64,000 bases of DNA from Strongylocentrotus purpuratus (lineage: Eukaryota > Echinodermata > Echinoidea > Camarodonta > Strongylocentrotidae): assembly GCF_000002235.5 (NCBI RefSeq), contig NW_022145606.1, positions 46,673,274 to 46,737,273 on the forward strand, in the 5' to 3' direction. This document shows, piece by piece, positions 46,191 to 57,465 of the stretch. Each line of letters begins with the position of its first letter. Positions within the stretch are counted from its first letter, which is position 1. The notes below the pieces were generated by a model that ran no database searches, was not told where the DNA came from, and worked only from the letters and a program-made list of their open reading frames with translations. A program made the position numbers and the translations under genes.

Positions 46191-47948
46191 CTATGGCTCA
46201 TGGAAGATGTAAAGCCTATCATTACAGCAGAAAGCAATCTCTCCCGTCTTGAATGCTTGCAAACGGATATATGATGCGCGTATCTTGAAATCAGTGAGAA
46301 TGTTTTTGATGTGTTTGAGCTCTTTTGTGTACTGATCGATGCTCACCAGACCCTGGCCGTGCTTCAACCATGCAATGATAACTGAATCATCCTGACACAC
46401 AGCAGGGTAAGGAAAATCACGATCTTTGCTGATGCTATGAATGATAGCACCAGACACAGCGTTGAGCACTTTTACCTGAGACGGAAAGGTAAAATTACAT
46501 GTACTCGTACTAACGACAATCGCTTGACTAGATGTCAGCGCAAAGATCTCGTTTAGTACAAATTCGTTACACGTTATCTCTCTAATTGCCTTCCCCCCTT
46601 CTGGCTTAAATACCTGTATTTTCTTGCTTGAAATGTTACCTATGAAGATGAGCCCATCCATGCCTACAGTGAGACCACCATAGCTACCAGAAGCATCCAT
46701 TGTCGCAAACGTTACATCAAGTTTTTCACAATGCTCTGTGTACAAGGAAATTATGTTATTAATGTCGCGTACGACATATCCACCATCAGGCATGACGTGT
46801 AAGGCCCTAACGTTAACATATTTCAGAACGGTATCTTGTAGGATGCCGTCAGAAGAATATATGGCTATTCCTCCCTCCTTACAACCAACAGCCATCTCAT
46901 TGTTTGGTGATATTGCCATCCCGCTCATGTGTTTTCCAGCAGGCGGTGGAGCTTTCGTGCGCAGAACCCATTTAGACTTCGTATGTGCAGGGACCTCCCT
47001 GGTATGTGTTAGCTGGCCCAACCGGAGTTCATCCGATCCCTGACTCATGAAGCCAATTTCTTCACCTTCCTCAGCGGTTCTTCTGGGCAGCTCCTCGTCC
47101 AGCCCAGCCTGGTTTAGAAGCTCTTCCAGTTGTTGACACATCGCTTTATGTGCGGTTAGAGCCTCTGTCTGGAGAGGAAAATTAAGACCATCCTGAACCA
47201 AGTCCAGAACCTTCTTAATCTCGTCTATCTGCTTATGAATCGACTTCTCAACGTCTCCCAATGAAGTCTTAATTTTTCCTAGCTTGTGCCCAACTTCTTT
47301 CTTCAACACCGTCTTTCTTTCCTTTAATTTCTCAACTAATTCCTCAAAAGACGCATCTATTTCACCATTGAGTCGTTCCTGTTTGTTATGCACTCTTTTA
47401 CGCTGGTCTTCAACGAAAGTAAAATACTTGTCAACGTTGCGTATCTTTGCATCTGCTTTAGATGCAAGTTTCTCGACGTGATTCTTTTGCTCGGTTTCAT
47501 GTTCGCCTGCTTCCAGGATAGTGTGAGCATTCTTTGCATGCTCTGATATGCCACACTTGCAGCAGACATACTTGTTACAGTTAAGACAAAAACATTCTTC
47601 ATCGTAGTTCGGATGTTTTCGACATTTGTTCCATTTTCTTTGCAATGATTCGTTTTCTTGATTACTGTTGGATCCGATCTGGCCGTGGGTCTCCACATCT
47701 TCAACAAGTGATCTGACTGTTATGTTTGATGGCAGTCTACCCACGTCTCCACCAGGAACCGAAGTCTCCCCCCTGCACGTAGGACACAACAGCTTTCCAC
47801 TAGACTCCAGGAGAGTCTCAAGACAACCCTTGCAGAAGGTATGGGAGCAGGTCAGGTTCTTGGGTTCCTTGAAGAAGCTCAGGCAGACAGGACACTCGAG
47901 GTTCTTATGCAAGTTTTGGACAGCTTGTTTCAAGGAAGTAGCCATCAT
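46191..47948 (-). CDS. TRIM-5: RING/B-box/coiled-coil protein with propeller-like C-terminus
   Basis: This is a complete 585-residue paralogue. Its N-terminus has three extra residues (AVQNLHKN), like psi-TRIM-4. RING ligands are C19, C22, C34, H36, C39, C42, C55 and C58. The B-box 2 set is C109, H112, C121, C124, C129, C132, H137 and H142. A coiled coil and propeller-like domain follow. It ends FHEP: the penultimate TGG codon of the HETWE end has become TAG, so two residues are lost. Propeller loops diverge from other copies, for example MDASGSYGG and NISSKKIQVF. Upstream DNA is of type D2, as for TRIM-2. It is presumably an E3 ubiquitin ligase with unknown target. Confidence 0.9.
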   Translation of the reverse strand: MMATSLKQAVQNLHKNLECPVCLSFFKEPKNLTCSHTFCKGCLETLLESSGKLLCPTCRGETSVPGGDVGRLPSNITVRSLVEDVETHGQIGSNSNQENESLQRKWNKCRKHPNYDEECFCLNCNKYVCCKCGISEHAKNAHTILEAGEHETEQKNHVEKLASKADAKIRNVDKYFTFVEDQRKRVHNKQERLNGEIDASFEELVEKLKERKTVLKKEVGHKLGKIKTSLGDVEKSIHKQIDEIKKVLDLVQDGLNFPLQTEALTAHKAMCQQLEELLNQAGLDEELPRRTAEEGEEIGFMSQGSDELRLGQLTHTREVPAHTKSKWVLRTKAPPPAGKHMSGMAISPNNEMAVGCKEGGIAIYSSDGILQDTVLKYVNVRALHVMPDGGYVVRDINNIISLYTEHCEKLDVTFATMDASGSYGGLTVGMDGLIFIGNISSKKIQVFKPEGGKAIREITCNEFVLNEIFALTSSQAIVVSTSTCNFTFPSQVKVLNAVSGAIIHSISKDRDFPYPAVCQDDSVIIAWLKHGQGLVSIDQYTKELKHIKNILTDFKIRASYIRLQAFKTGEIAFCCNDRLYIFHEP

Positions 47949-47969
47949 TGAGTAACTCAAGCACACGAC

Positions 47970-48150
47970 CTGAGAAAAGAAAAAAATGTGCATTAATTGG
48001 CCAACTCAATCAAAAGTGTGATTTTGTGGGTAAATACTTAGCTGGCAATTATTGCACTGAAAAGTGTTAAACATAATGCATTACATTATTAATAGTACCT
48101 ACCCGGTACATTATTATGAAATCACTTTACGCTTCTTCTCTAGCACTTAC
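47970..48150 (-). other. Predicted 5'-leader intron of TRIM-5
   Basis: A GTAAGT donor at 48150 and a TTTTCTCAG acceptor ending at 47970 give a 181-nt intron in the conserved position. Confidence 0.65.
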
Positions 48151-48620
48151 GTTATGAAGTAGCGATCTAACGGCGACCATATTAATATGCTTTCAGTAAG
48201 AGGCGTTTCATTCAGCAATGCAGTTGCACGAGTATTTTTGTTTATCGAGTGGGAATGTCAGATAGTAGGCCTACATTCAGTAAATTTTGAGACATATTTA
48301 GCCAGGTATTTTGTCATGTGCTTTCGACTTTTATGCAGTATACGTTCCGAAAGGAAGACATTATTGTATTTGTTAGGTTTAACATAACGCAGTGTTACTT
48401 TATATAATAACATCATGTTTGTGATTGAAAAACCTGGGAGAAATATTTTTTTAATAAGTCGGCCCTCGGGTTTTTTTCCTGCTAAATTCACGATGCATTT
48501 TGTTAAACGTGTAGACTTGTACGAAAATGTACCTGCTGGAAACTGTCTACATGATTTGCCAGCACACATTTAATAAATCCTGCACCAAATATCCTGCAAA
48601 CAATATAATCATGTATTCAA
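48151..48620. other. D2-type upstream region of TRIM-5
   Basis: Counterpart of 14831-15300. Promoter and leader exon expected; no distinct core promoter element seen. Confidence 0.5.
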
Positions 48621-48751
48621 GCAGTCTCATGATGCTATAAATGATACAGTAAAACTATTTGTTGATATGTTGATCATAAATATGTCAATTTCAGAGTTTG
48701 ATCTCTCACAACAAATACAACTCATCGAGGGGCAACTAAAAAAAGAGTTTT

Positions 48752-49000
48752 GATATTTGTATCTCTGACATTTTTACCTCTGACATTTTTACCTCTGACA
48801 TTTTACCTCTCATATTATTATCTCTGACATTTTTACCTCTGACATTTTTACCTCTCATATTATTATCTCTGACATTTTTACCTCTGCCATTTTTACCTCT
48901 GACACTTTTACTTCTAACACTTTATCTCTGACATTTTTACCTCTCACATTATTATCTCTGACATTTTTACCTCTGATATTTTTACCTCTGACCTTTTTAA
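48752..49000. repeat. 15-bp minisatellite (CTCTGACATTTTTAC)n
   Basis: About 16 units with variants CTCATATTATTA and CTCTGACACTTTTAC. Absent from the equivalent place upstream of TRIM-2, where 48615-49345 is missing as a whole. The same motif occurs on the opposite strand near 17441-17478, 50911-50940 and 54880-54915. Confidence 0.95.
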
Positions 49001-52000
49001 CTGGCAATGAAAGACATTAGCTGCGCACGTGGGTCTGCTTTTCACCGTCTGGTGACGTAAAATTGAGCAGGTATTTGATGCCAGTCAATCGGATCATGTG
49101 ATCCAAAAAAAAAGAAACCAGTGGAAAATACACATAACTAACACACCAAACAAAAGAACACATATCTTTCGCTCAGTGCCTCGGTCCTGATAGGCATTAT
49201 GATACAACTAATATCACGTGATAAGGTGGCCTGGGCATTCCACTCAACACGTGGAGACCTTAGTCTGTTCCTAGACAGAAAGAAATTATTTGAAATGACG
49301 ATGGGTAGGGGGAGAGGATTTCAATATATATCAACTGCCATTCATCTGAGTACATTTCCCACATTTAAAATGTAAACATGTCATTAGATGGGGGAGGGTA
49401 AGAGTATAAAACAGTCTCTGGCTCTGTGAGTGTGGTGGGTAAATGGGAAGGCATTGTTGTGGTGCGTGTGTGTGTTCTTTTGCAAGACTTTTGTATGGGA
49501 TGGTGTTTTTTTTGTTTTGTTGGGGGGGGGGGAGCTTGGGTAGTACAGAAAGGGTTATAGTTCGCTTCGTATTATAACTGATTCCATTCAGCAAAAAACT
49601 CTATCGTACTTTGAGAATTGTACATGTATAAAGCATATTATTATGTTATCATGATGAACAAGAATTATATTTTGAAGAATGATTTAAGAAAAAGAGAGAG
49701 AGAGAGAGAGAGAGAAAAAAAAGTGTGACTTTGTCTGGAAACCACACAAATCTATGTCCGATCCCCATTACTCATACAATGATATACGGACTGACACACT
49801 CTTTATATCACATCACAGTATCGTAGGTGAATAATATATTGCATACGCCTGGGCTTCTAACAAGGGTAACAGAAGAAAGAAAAACACATTTGAAAGGAAC
49901 ACTCTGAAATGAAGGGTACCTTGATTGAAATCATTTGTAATGATGTTCACACTGGTGGGTTTTACACTAAACAAATATTGTTATGATCACTGATTGTATT
50001 AAAACTGTGGAGCGTGGGTGCCTAAAAGCTCAAAAGCATGTTTGTCGAATAGATTCTTAAGAGTAAAATTACAATGGAAAACTATTTATACAAATTTGGG
50101 AACTACTGCGGTCCGTTTTGATACAAACATTCCTCTTTAATAAGATAGGTACGACATGAAAGCTATATGTAACATATTTATACGCTAAAATATGGGCCGA
50201 TTTTGTACTGCTTAGAGGATGATATTTCGAATTTGGTATATTGGTGTAGAAAACAAGAAAATTTGTTTGTCTTAAAACATCAGTTAAAATAAAATCACTA
50301 GATATTGCTTTATATTACAAATAGATTTTAATGAATCATGGACAGACGTTTTTTGGTTGTTTGTTAGTCTCATCTGCGCCTTTGATTAGGCAACTAGATA
50401 TTGGCGCTTTATAAATACCTGGATTGGATTGGCTTGGGGTGCCAGGTAAAGATGTCACAGATAATAATGTGCTGTATGGGGCAGAGACATGGACACTCAC
50501 TAAAAAGGACATGAACCGATTGGAGGCGGTCGAAATGTGGTGTTGGCGCAAATTACTATGTGTGTCTTGGAGGGACAGAGTTTCGAATGAAGAGGTGTTG
50601 CTTCGAGCTCAAGAAAAGCGGGTGCTGATTCAAACGATTAGAGAGAGAGAAAACAAAAGGCTTGGACACAAAATGCGGCATGATGAGGGCTTGATGCTCA
50701 GAGTCATAGGAGGTCGTATTCATGGAAATAAGAAGAGGGGAATACCTCGTAAAGGCTTTCTAGACGATGTATTCAAAGAATGTGGAGCAACAGGGTATGA
50801 AACGCTGATACGGATGGCTCAAGACCGACGAACTTGATGAGACACTTGATATAAAATTTTGATTGGGTCACTGGAGCTGTCATAAACTGAAAGATCACTA
50901 TTATTGATGAAAAATGTCAGAGGTAAAAATGTCAAGAAATTTCCTCTTCCGAATATAAACATACTGCAACAGTGGCAGATCCGTGTTTGGTGGGGGGGGG
51001 GGGGGGGGCACATGGGCATATGTCACAGAATTCCAGACATTCGTCCCCTTTAACATGTTGTATAATAAGGCCTAGTGTCAATTATGACTATGAAATTAGA
51101 TTATTAATTATTTCAATGATAATTTCGTTGCGATAGAATAGAAATTTCAGATGTCTAAACTAAAATCAATGCATAGACGTCGGGAAAGAGGAAAAGAGAC
51201 AAATACAATAAATGCTCGTCATATCATGTATATTATGATACTTTGCATGTGACTAACCTGATATTACCATGCAATAATCAAATAATGTGAAATTTGTCAA
51301 TATTCAGTGTCAACTATTCCGATCTTTACTTGACCTTTGACCTTTAATACAAATATATAACATTAAATTACAAAATAAAAATCAGAAGTGAAACCTTCTC
51401 CCTTCAGAAGCTAGGTATACGCCTATCATGCATCATCATGGAACAATTGGCTCAAAAGTTTATTTACATTGCAAATCATTGCCCGAATGTTGAATTTGTT
51501 CTCTAACGTCATGAGATCACGGATCATCAACATGATCATCAACAACAACAACAACAAATCTTCAATGGAAAGACCTTTTTTTATATATAGGTTCATTAAA
51601 TGCAGGGTCCCCTATCCTACAGGGTATTTGTGGAACCGAGTCGAACAAAATGATGTTGCATACGTTACCAGAGCCAAAAAGCCTTATCATTGGCCAAGTA
51701 TAGACTTAAGAAACTTAAAACATATTAACGTGGGTATAGTCGACCTTCTCATCATTATCACAATGCAATACTAATAGCATTTAATCTGATTGTTTATGAT
51801 ATTTACTAAGGATTATGGTTTTTGCAATATATACATGTAATATAATTATGTAACTCTATTCGGATGCGCTTATATACTGGGTATTGCTTGGATCAACATC
51901 ATTTAGAGGTAACGAGTCAACAATTATATATTATACTCACTGTTTGCCTAGATCCTGCTCAATGCAAAGTGAATCGTGGAATGAGGCGCCAAGTCCACTA

Positions 52001-52215
52001 CTCAGACAAATATAACCAATCCAATTGGCCACAAGTGCCATGAGAGGTCTATTCTAGAACGTGTTATAAAGGCGTTTACAATGTCTCTTTCACAAGATTA
52101 TGAATCCGGTTTGACAGATTCCAAAACATGCAGTGTGTCGAAGAAAATGCTCTAGAATTCAATCTAATGCAGATTCCCTTTGCATGAATGTACTTTGTTC
52201 AATCAGATTTGCATG
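49001..52215. repeat. Block B, copy 3
   Basis: Follows 18248-18620, then 15420-18230 in order: GA tract at 49692-49716, LINE remnant, poly-G near 50990, and the tail near 52190. Non-coding apart from the LINE remnant. Confidence 0.7.
50468..50914 (+). mobile_element. LINE remnant: C-terminal end of a reverse transcriptase (frame open)
   Basis: Paralogue of 16998-17444 with the frame unbroken from CTG at 50472 to the TGA at 50835. Motifs: YGAETWTLTKKDMNRLEAVE, WCWRKLL, SWRDRVSNEEVL, RLGHKMRHDEGL, GATGYETLI. Only the last ~121 residues of a non-LTR polymerase exist; no catalytic RT or endonuclease domain is present, so it is dead. Confidence 0.87.
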
Positions 52216-53496
52216 TAGTGACGGCTAACCCGCATGAAATGAAAGACATTAGCTGCTTTAATACGTGGGACTGTATTTCACCGTCTGGTGACGTGACACT
52301 AGAAGCCGTAACCTGATGCAAGTCATTTGGATCATGGGATCCTAAAACGAAACCAGTGGAAATACTATAACTACAGCTAACAAACAAAACAAAAGAATAC
52401 ATATATGTTGCTCAGTGAGTTGGACCTGATGGGTATTATGACGCAAACAATATCACGTGATAAGGTGGCCTGGGCATTCGACTCAACAAGTGGAGACCTT
52501 AGTCTGTTCATATACAGAAAATAAATTATTTTAAATGACGATGGGGGAGGGAGATTTCAATATATATCAAATGCCATTGCATCTGAATACTTTGTCCCAC
52601 CTTTCAATCATTTAAATCTACTACACATTATCAAATCTCGACAATTACAAATCTTCCGTTACAAATGTAAACATTGTATTAGATGGGGATGAGGTTAAGA
52701 GTATAAAACAGGCTCTGGATTTCTACTCACTATTTTATTATGTTTTGATTTGTTAAATTCGAATTTCGTATCATTTTAATTGTAATACATATTTTACTTA
52801 TTTATTATTATCTAAATCTAAGGAAATGTATGCTAATTAAAAATTAAGAACTTAAACTCAACGATAATTCCCTACTATGTTAACGAAAACGTTCATGAAA
52901 TTCGACGATGCAGAAAATAGTATCGGAGCATAATGTAGGCCTAGTCTTACTTTGTCTCAGCTTTGTCATTTTTTGTCTCCAGCCATGTTGGTTGTGAGTG
53001 TGGTGGGTAAATGGGATGGCATTGTTGTGGTGCGTGTATTTGTTCTTTTGCAAGACTTTTGTATGGGGCGGTGTTTTGTTTGAGCTTGGGTTGTAAGAGA
53101 AAGGGTTATAATTTGCTTCATATTATAACTTATTCCATTCAGCAAAAAATGATATCGTAATTTGAATATTGTACATGTATAAAGTGAATCGAATTAAAAT
53201 GTTATCATGATGAAAAAGAATTATGTTTTGAAGAATGATTTAAGACAAAGACAGAGAGAGAGAGAGAGACAAAAGGGTGACTTTTTCTGGAAACCACACA
53301 CATCTATGTCTGATCCCCATTACCATTACCATGATTCGGACTGACACACTCTTTATATCATGTCACAGTATCGTAGGTGAATAAGATATTACATACATCT
53401 GGGCTTCTAACAAGGGTAACAGAAGAAAGAAAAAACACATTTGAAAGGAGCACCCTGAAAGGAACGTACCTTGATTGAAATCATTTGTAATGATCA

Positions 53497-54075
53497 TAAA
53501 GGGATAGTTGAGTTCTGTTGCAGAGGGTGCTACACAAAATAATTTTTTATGAGATAATGAACAAACTGAGTGTTAAATTTGAAAGAACATACAAGTTAAA
53601 TGACAAAATCACCTTTGTTTCATCAAAATCGGTTCAGAGGCGGCTGAAATATCCATAAATATAACGATTACTAATACTTGTGTAACACAACAAATATGAG
53701 ATAATTTAAAAAAAAAACGTTGACAAAACGAAATAGCGCCTTTTACGTCGTATTTCAGGCAATGCCGATGTTGGATTTTTTGTTGGCATTTGCGTGTTGA
53801 TTATATTACGCACGACCAGCCGGCCTATGTATTGTTACTTTTTAAATAAATAATTACTTAACGGTCACCGTATTTGTTTGAAAGTGGAGCTGAATTGATA
53901 TGATCGTATTGGCTAAATTTCACACATGTTGGGGTCTAAAACTTCATAACATAACCTTCATAACAATTGTAGTTCCTAAAAGGGCACTAGAAATCTCATA
54001 AATAAGATTAAGAGCAATAACCATGCACTTTGAAGGTATTTGCGGTTCGAAAACAGAACTCAACTACCCCTTTAA
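53497..54075. mobile_element. MITE with AAAGGGRTAGTTGAGTTCTG ends
   Basis: Left end AAAGGGATAGTTGAGTTCTG, right end (inverted) AAAGGGGTAGTTGAGTTCTG. TTAA borders the right end; the left border has drifted. Block B copies at 16260, 49935 and elsewhere are uninterrupted here. 579 bp, non-coding. Confidence 0.88.
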
Positions 54076-54426
54076 CGCTGGTACGTTTTACAGTGAAAAA
54101 AAGGAATTGTTATGAACACTGATTGTTACCTGGGGAGCGTGGGTGCTTAGAAGCTCAAAACATGTTTGTGGGATACATACTTTAGAGCAAAATTACGATG
54201 AAAAACTATTTGTCCAAATGTGGGTACTACTTCGTTCCGCTTTGATACAAACATGGTTAAAAAAATACTTATAATTATATCCATACTTCACTTGTTGCAT
54301 TTTAAATGATCACATTAGATTCCTCCGTCCCCGGTAAAAAAATATTACAGATATGTTTACTTATGAAATTTATTTTGGCTCTGGCATACTCTAAAATAAG
54401 AGAAGTACGACATGTTAGATATGCAG

Positions 54427-54595
54427 GGGCGGCGATCCCGGGGGGGGGGGGGGGGACGGGGGGACACGTCCCCCCCTTAATTTGTTAAGGGGAGGATCGT
54501 CCCCCCCCCCTGAAAAATAGAAAAAAAAGTGTATAGCAAATACTGACTAAAGACTGCAACAAACTTTTAGGCTCTGGAGGGCCCTAGAGTGCATG
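54427..54595. mobile_element. Poly-G/poly-C-bounded insertion in block B copy 4
   Basis: Contains CGATCCCGGGGG, ACACGTCCCCCC and GGATCGTCCCCCC and interrupts sequence that is continuous in copies 1 and 3. Probably a degraded DNA-transposon fragment; ends not resolved. Confidence 0.4.
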
Positions 54596-55525
54596 TGGGC
54601 CGATTTTTTACAGCTTAGACGAGGATATTTCGAATTTGGTATGTTTGTGTAGAAAACAATAAAATTTGTTTGTCTTAAAACATCAACTTATAATAAAATA
54701 ACTAGAAATTGCTTTACATTACAAATAGATTTGGGTGAACCATGGACAGACATTTTTGGTAGTTTCTCAGTCTCATCAGCGCCTTTGATTAGGCAACTAG
54801 ATATTGGCGCTTTATAAATATCTGGATTGTATTAGATTGGCTTGGGATGCCAGTTAGAGATGTCATAGCTGATAATGTCAGAGGTAAAAATGTCAGAGAT
54901 AAAAATGTCAAGAAATGTCCTACACCGTATATAATGAGGTATTATGACTAAGAAATTAAGAAAATACGTAAGAGATTATCAATTATTTCAATGATAAATT
55001 CGTTGCAGATACTGTCAAAACTAAAATTAATGTATAGTGGTCGAAAAAGAGGCAAGGAGATAAATACAATACATGCTCGTTATATCATGTATATTATGAT
55101 ACTTTGCATGTGACTAACCTGAGATTACCATGCAATAATCACGTAATGTGAAATGTGTCAATATTAAGTAACAACTATTCCGATCTTTACTTGATCTTTG
55201 ACCTTTAATACAAATATATAACATTACATTGCAAAATAAACATAAGAAGTGAATCGATCCTTTTCCCTTTAAAATCTGGCAAAACGCCTATCATGCATCA
55301 TCATGGAACATTGGGCTCAAACGTTTATTCAAACTGCTGATCATTGCCAGAATGTTGAATTTATTCTCTAACGACATGGGATCACGAATAATCACCATGA
55401 TCATCAAGAACAGCAACAACAAATCTTCAACAGAAAGACGTTTTTAGGTTCATTGAATGCAAAGCTCACTATCCTACTGGGGATTTTAGGGAACCGCTTC
55501 GAACAAGATGATGTTCCATACGTTA

Positions 55526-56880
55526 AGCCACCATCACACCAAGCTAGTTCTCACTACGTTCTGGAACCGTTCTAGAAAATAGTAAGACGGGTTGTAGATA
55601 ACGTCTATAATACGATCCTAGTTTGTTCATAAACAGTCCTCAATACGTCCATCTCTTCCATTATTAACTAGTTTCACCTCGTTCTCAAAACGTCCAAACC
55701 CATTCTAACTAGTTCACCACTAGTTTTTAACCCGACCACCCCGTTTAGAGACAGTTCAACTCGTCTTGATCTCGTTCTTAATGCGTTCGAACGCGCTCCT
55801 AGAGCGTGTGCAATCCCGTCCTTGCTCGGGAACTATACAAACCCAGCGCGCTCGCCATTCCTCATTCCCGTTCAACCTCAACGCTTTAAAGGGAACTTCC
55901 ACCCCAAAATAAGTTTGTTTCGATAGAGGCAGAATAATAAGAAAATCAGGTGAGTGAAAGTTTGAGCAAATTCTGAATGAAAATAAGAAAGTTATGAATT
56001 ATTGAAGTTGTGATCAATCAAATACTAATTGGCAACTCTGTGACTTATTATACGAGCTCTCCTTCATTTGCTTTGTGCATAATATTCCATAAAATCATGT
56101 TTTCTTCGTTATTGATGACGGCATATATATTTGTTCCTTGCAGGGGGAGTATAGAAACATATTTGCAATTATTATATTTAGGGAGCATGTATGGTTGAAA
56201 TTTTTCTTGAGGGAAAATGAAAATTTTAGATTTTTTTAATACTGAGCAAATGGAAGTTGAGCTCGCATGATACGTCATAGAGTTGCCAATTTGTGTTTGA
56301 TTGATCACAACTTCAAAAATCCTAACTTCCTTATTTTTAATCGGAATTTGCTCAAACTTTCACTGACTTGTTTCTCTCATTTTTCTACTCCTATTAAAAC
56401 GAACTTAATTTCAGGGTGGACTTCCCCTCTAAGCCTGGCAGATCAAGACATTCAAGTGAAGCCCCCATCACATCAGGACGGGATTGCACACGCACAATAT
56501 GAGCGCGTTCGAACGCACTAAGAACGAGATGTGGACGAGTTGAACTGTCTCTGAACGGTTCGGTTAAGTTATAAACTAGTTAGAACAAGTTGCGAACTAG
56601 TAAGAAAGGTTTGGACTGCTTGAAAATGTCAAATGTACCCGATCTGAATTAAATATGAACTGACTGTGGAAGAGAACAGACAAGCTGGACGTATTAGGAA
56701 CTGTTAATGAACGAACTAGGATCGTATTATAGACATTAGTTCAAAGCTGAGCCCGTCCATGAAGTCCTTAAACAGATTGCAAACAGTTGCTATTACGTTC
56801 AACACCGTTCGCACACAGTTTTAACTCGTTTGGCAATATTTTCGAGAACGTAGTCAGAACTAGTTTGGTGCAATAGGGTT
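55526..56880. mobile_element. Foldback element with long inverted arms, split by a MITE
   Basis: Left arm starts near CACCAAGCTAGTTCTCACTA and the inverted right arm near CACCAAACTAGTTCTGACTA. The arms are about 360 and 450 bp and made of many degenerate GTTC/ACTAGTT pieces. TTA lies on both outer borders and the site is uninterrupted near 51660, so TTA may be a 3-bp target duplication. Non-coding. Confidence 0.75.
55886..56432. mobile_element. MITE with ~200-bp inverted repeats, nested in the foldback element
   Basis: Left TTAAAGGGAACTTCCACCCC, right (inverted) TTAGAGGGGAAGTCCACCCT. Similarity of the two arms extends about 200 bp inward (shared GAAAGTTTGAGCAAATTC and GAAGTTGTGATCAATCAAA). 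Non-coding; the 84-86 residue frames in it are the two arms read in opposite directions. Confidence 0.9.
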
Positions 56881-57465
56881 TTACCCGAGCTAAATGCCTT
56901 ATCCGGGGCCTTATTCTTGCCCTGGTATGGACTTAAGAAACTTAAGACATGCTCAAGTGGGTATAGTCCACCTTCTCATCCTACTCACAATACTAATCAC
57001 ATTTAGTCAAATTGTTTATGATAATTACTAAGGATTAGGGTTTCTGCAATATAGTACATGGATTGTATGTAACTCTTTTCCAATAAGCTTATATAGTGGC
57101 TATTGCTTGGATCAACAAAATTTAGAGGTAACGAGTCAACAATTATATATTATACTTACTGTTTGCGTAGATCCTGCTAAATGCGAAAGGAGTCGTGGAA
57201 TTAGGAGCCAAGTCCACTACTCAGAAGAATGTCACCAATCAAATTGGAAACAATTGACACGAGGGGTCTATTCTAGAACGTGTTATAAAGGCGTTTACAA
57301 TGTCTCTTTCGCGTGATAAGAAGAGAGCTTGTCTCTTGGTTATGAATCCGGTTTGACAGATGCTAAAACATGCAGTGTGTCGAAGAAAATGCTCTAGAAT
57401 TCAATCTAATGCAGATTCCCTTTGCACAAATGTACTTTGTTCCATCAGATTTGCATGTAAAAGTG

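Larger units (their letters stand above)
52216..57465. repeat. Block B, copy 4, enlarged by insertions
   Basis: Same order of landmarks as copy 3 (GA tract near 53250, regions near 54700 and 57080), but with a MITE (53497-54075), a G/C-rich insertion near 54427-54595 and a foldback element (55526-56880), and without the LINE remnant (site near 54870-54890). Confidence 0.7.

Noticed and set aside
56010-56521. Two 84-86 residue frames facing each other
   Set aside because: They are the two inverted arms of one MITE read on opposite strands.
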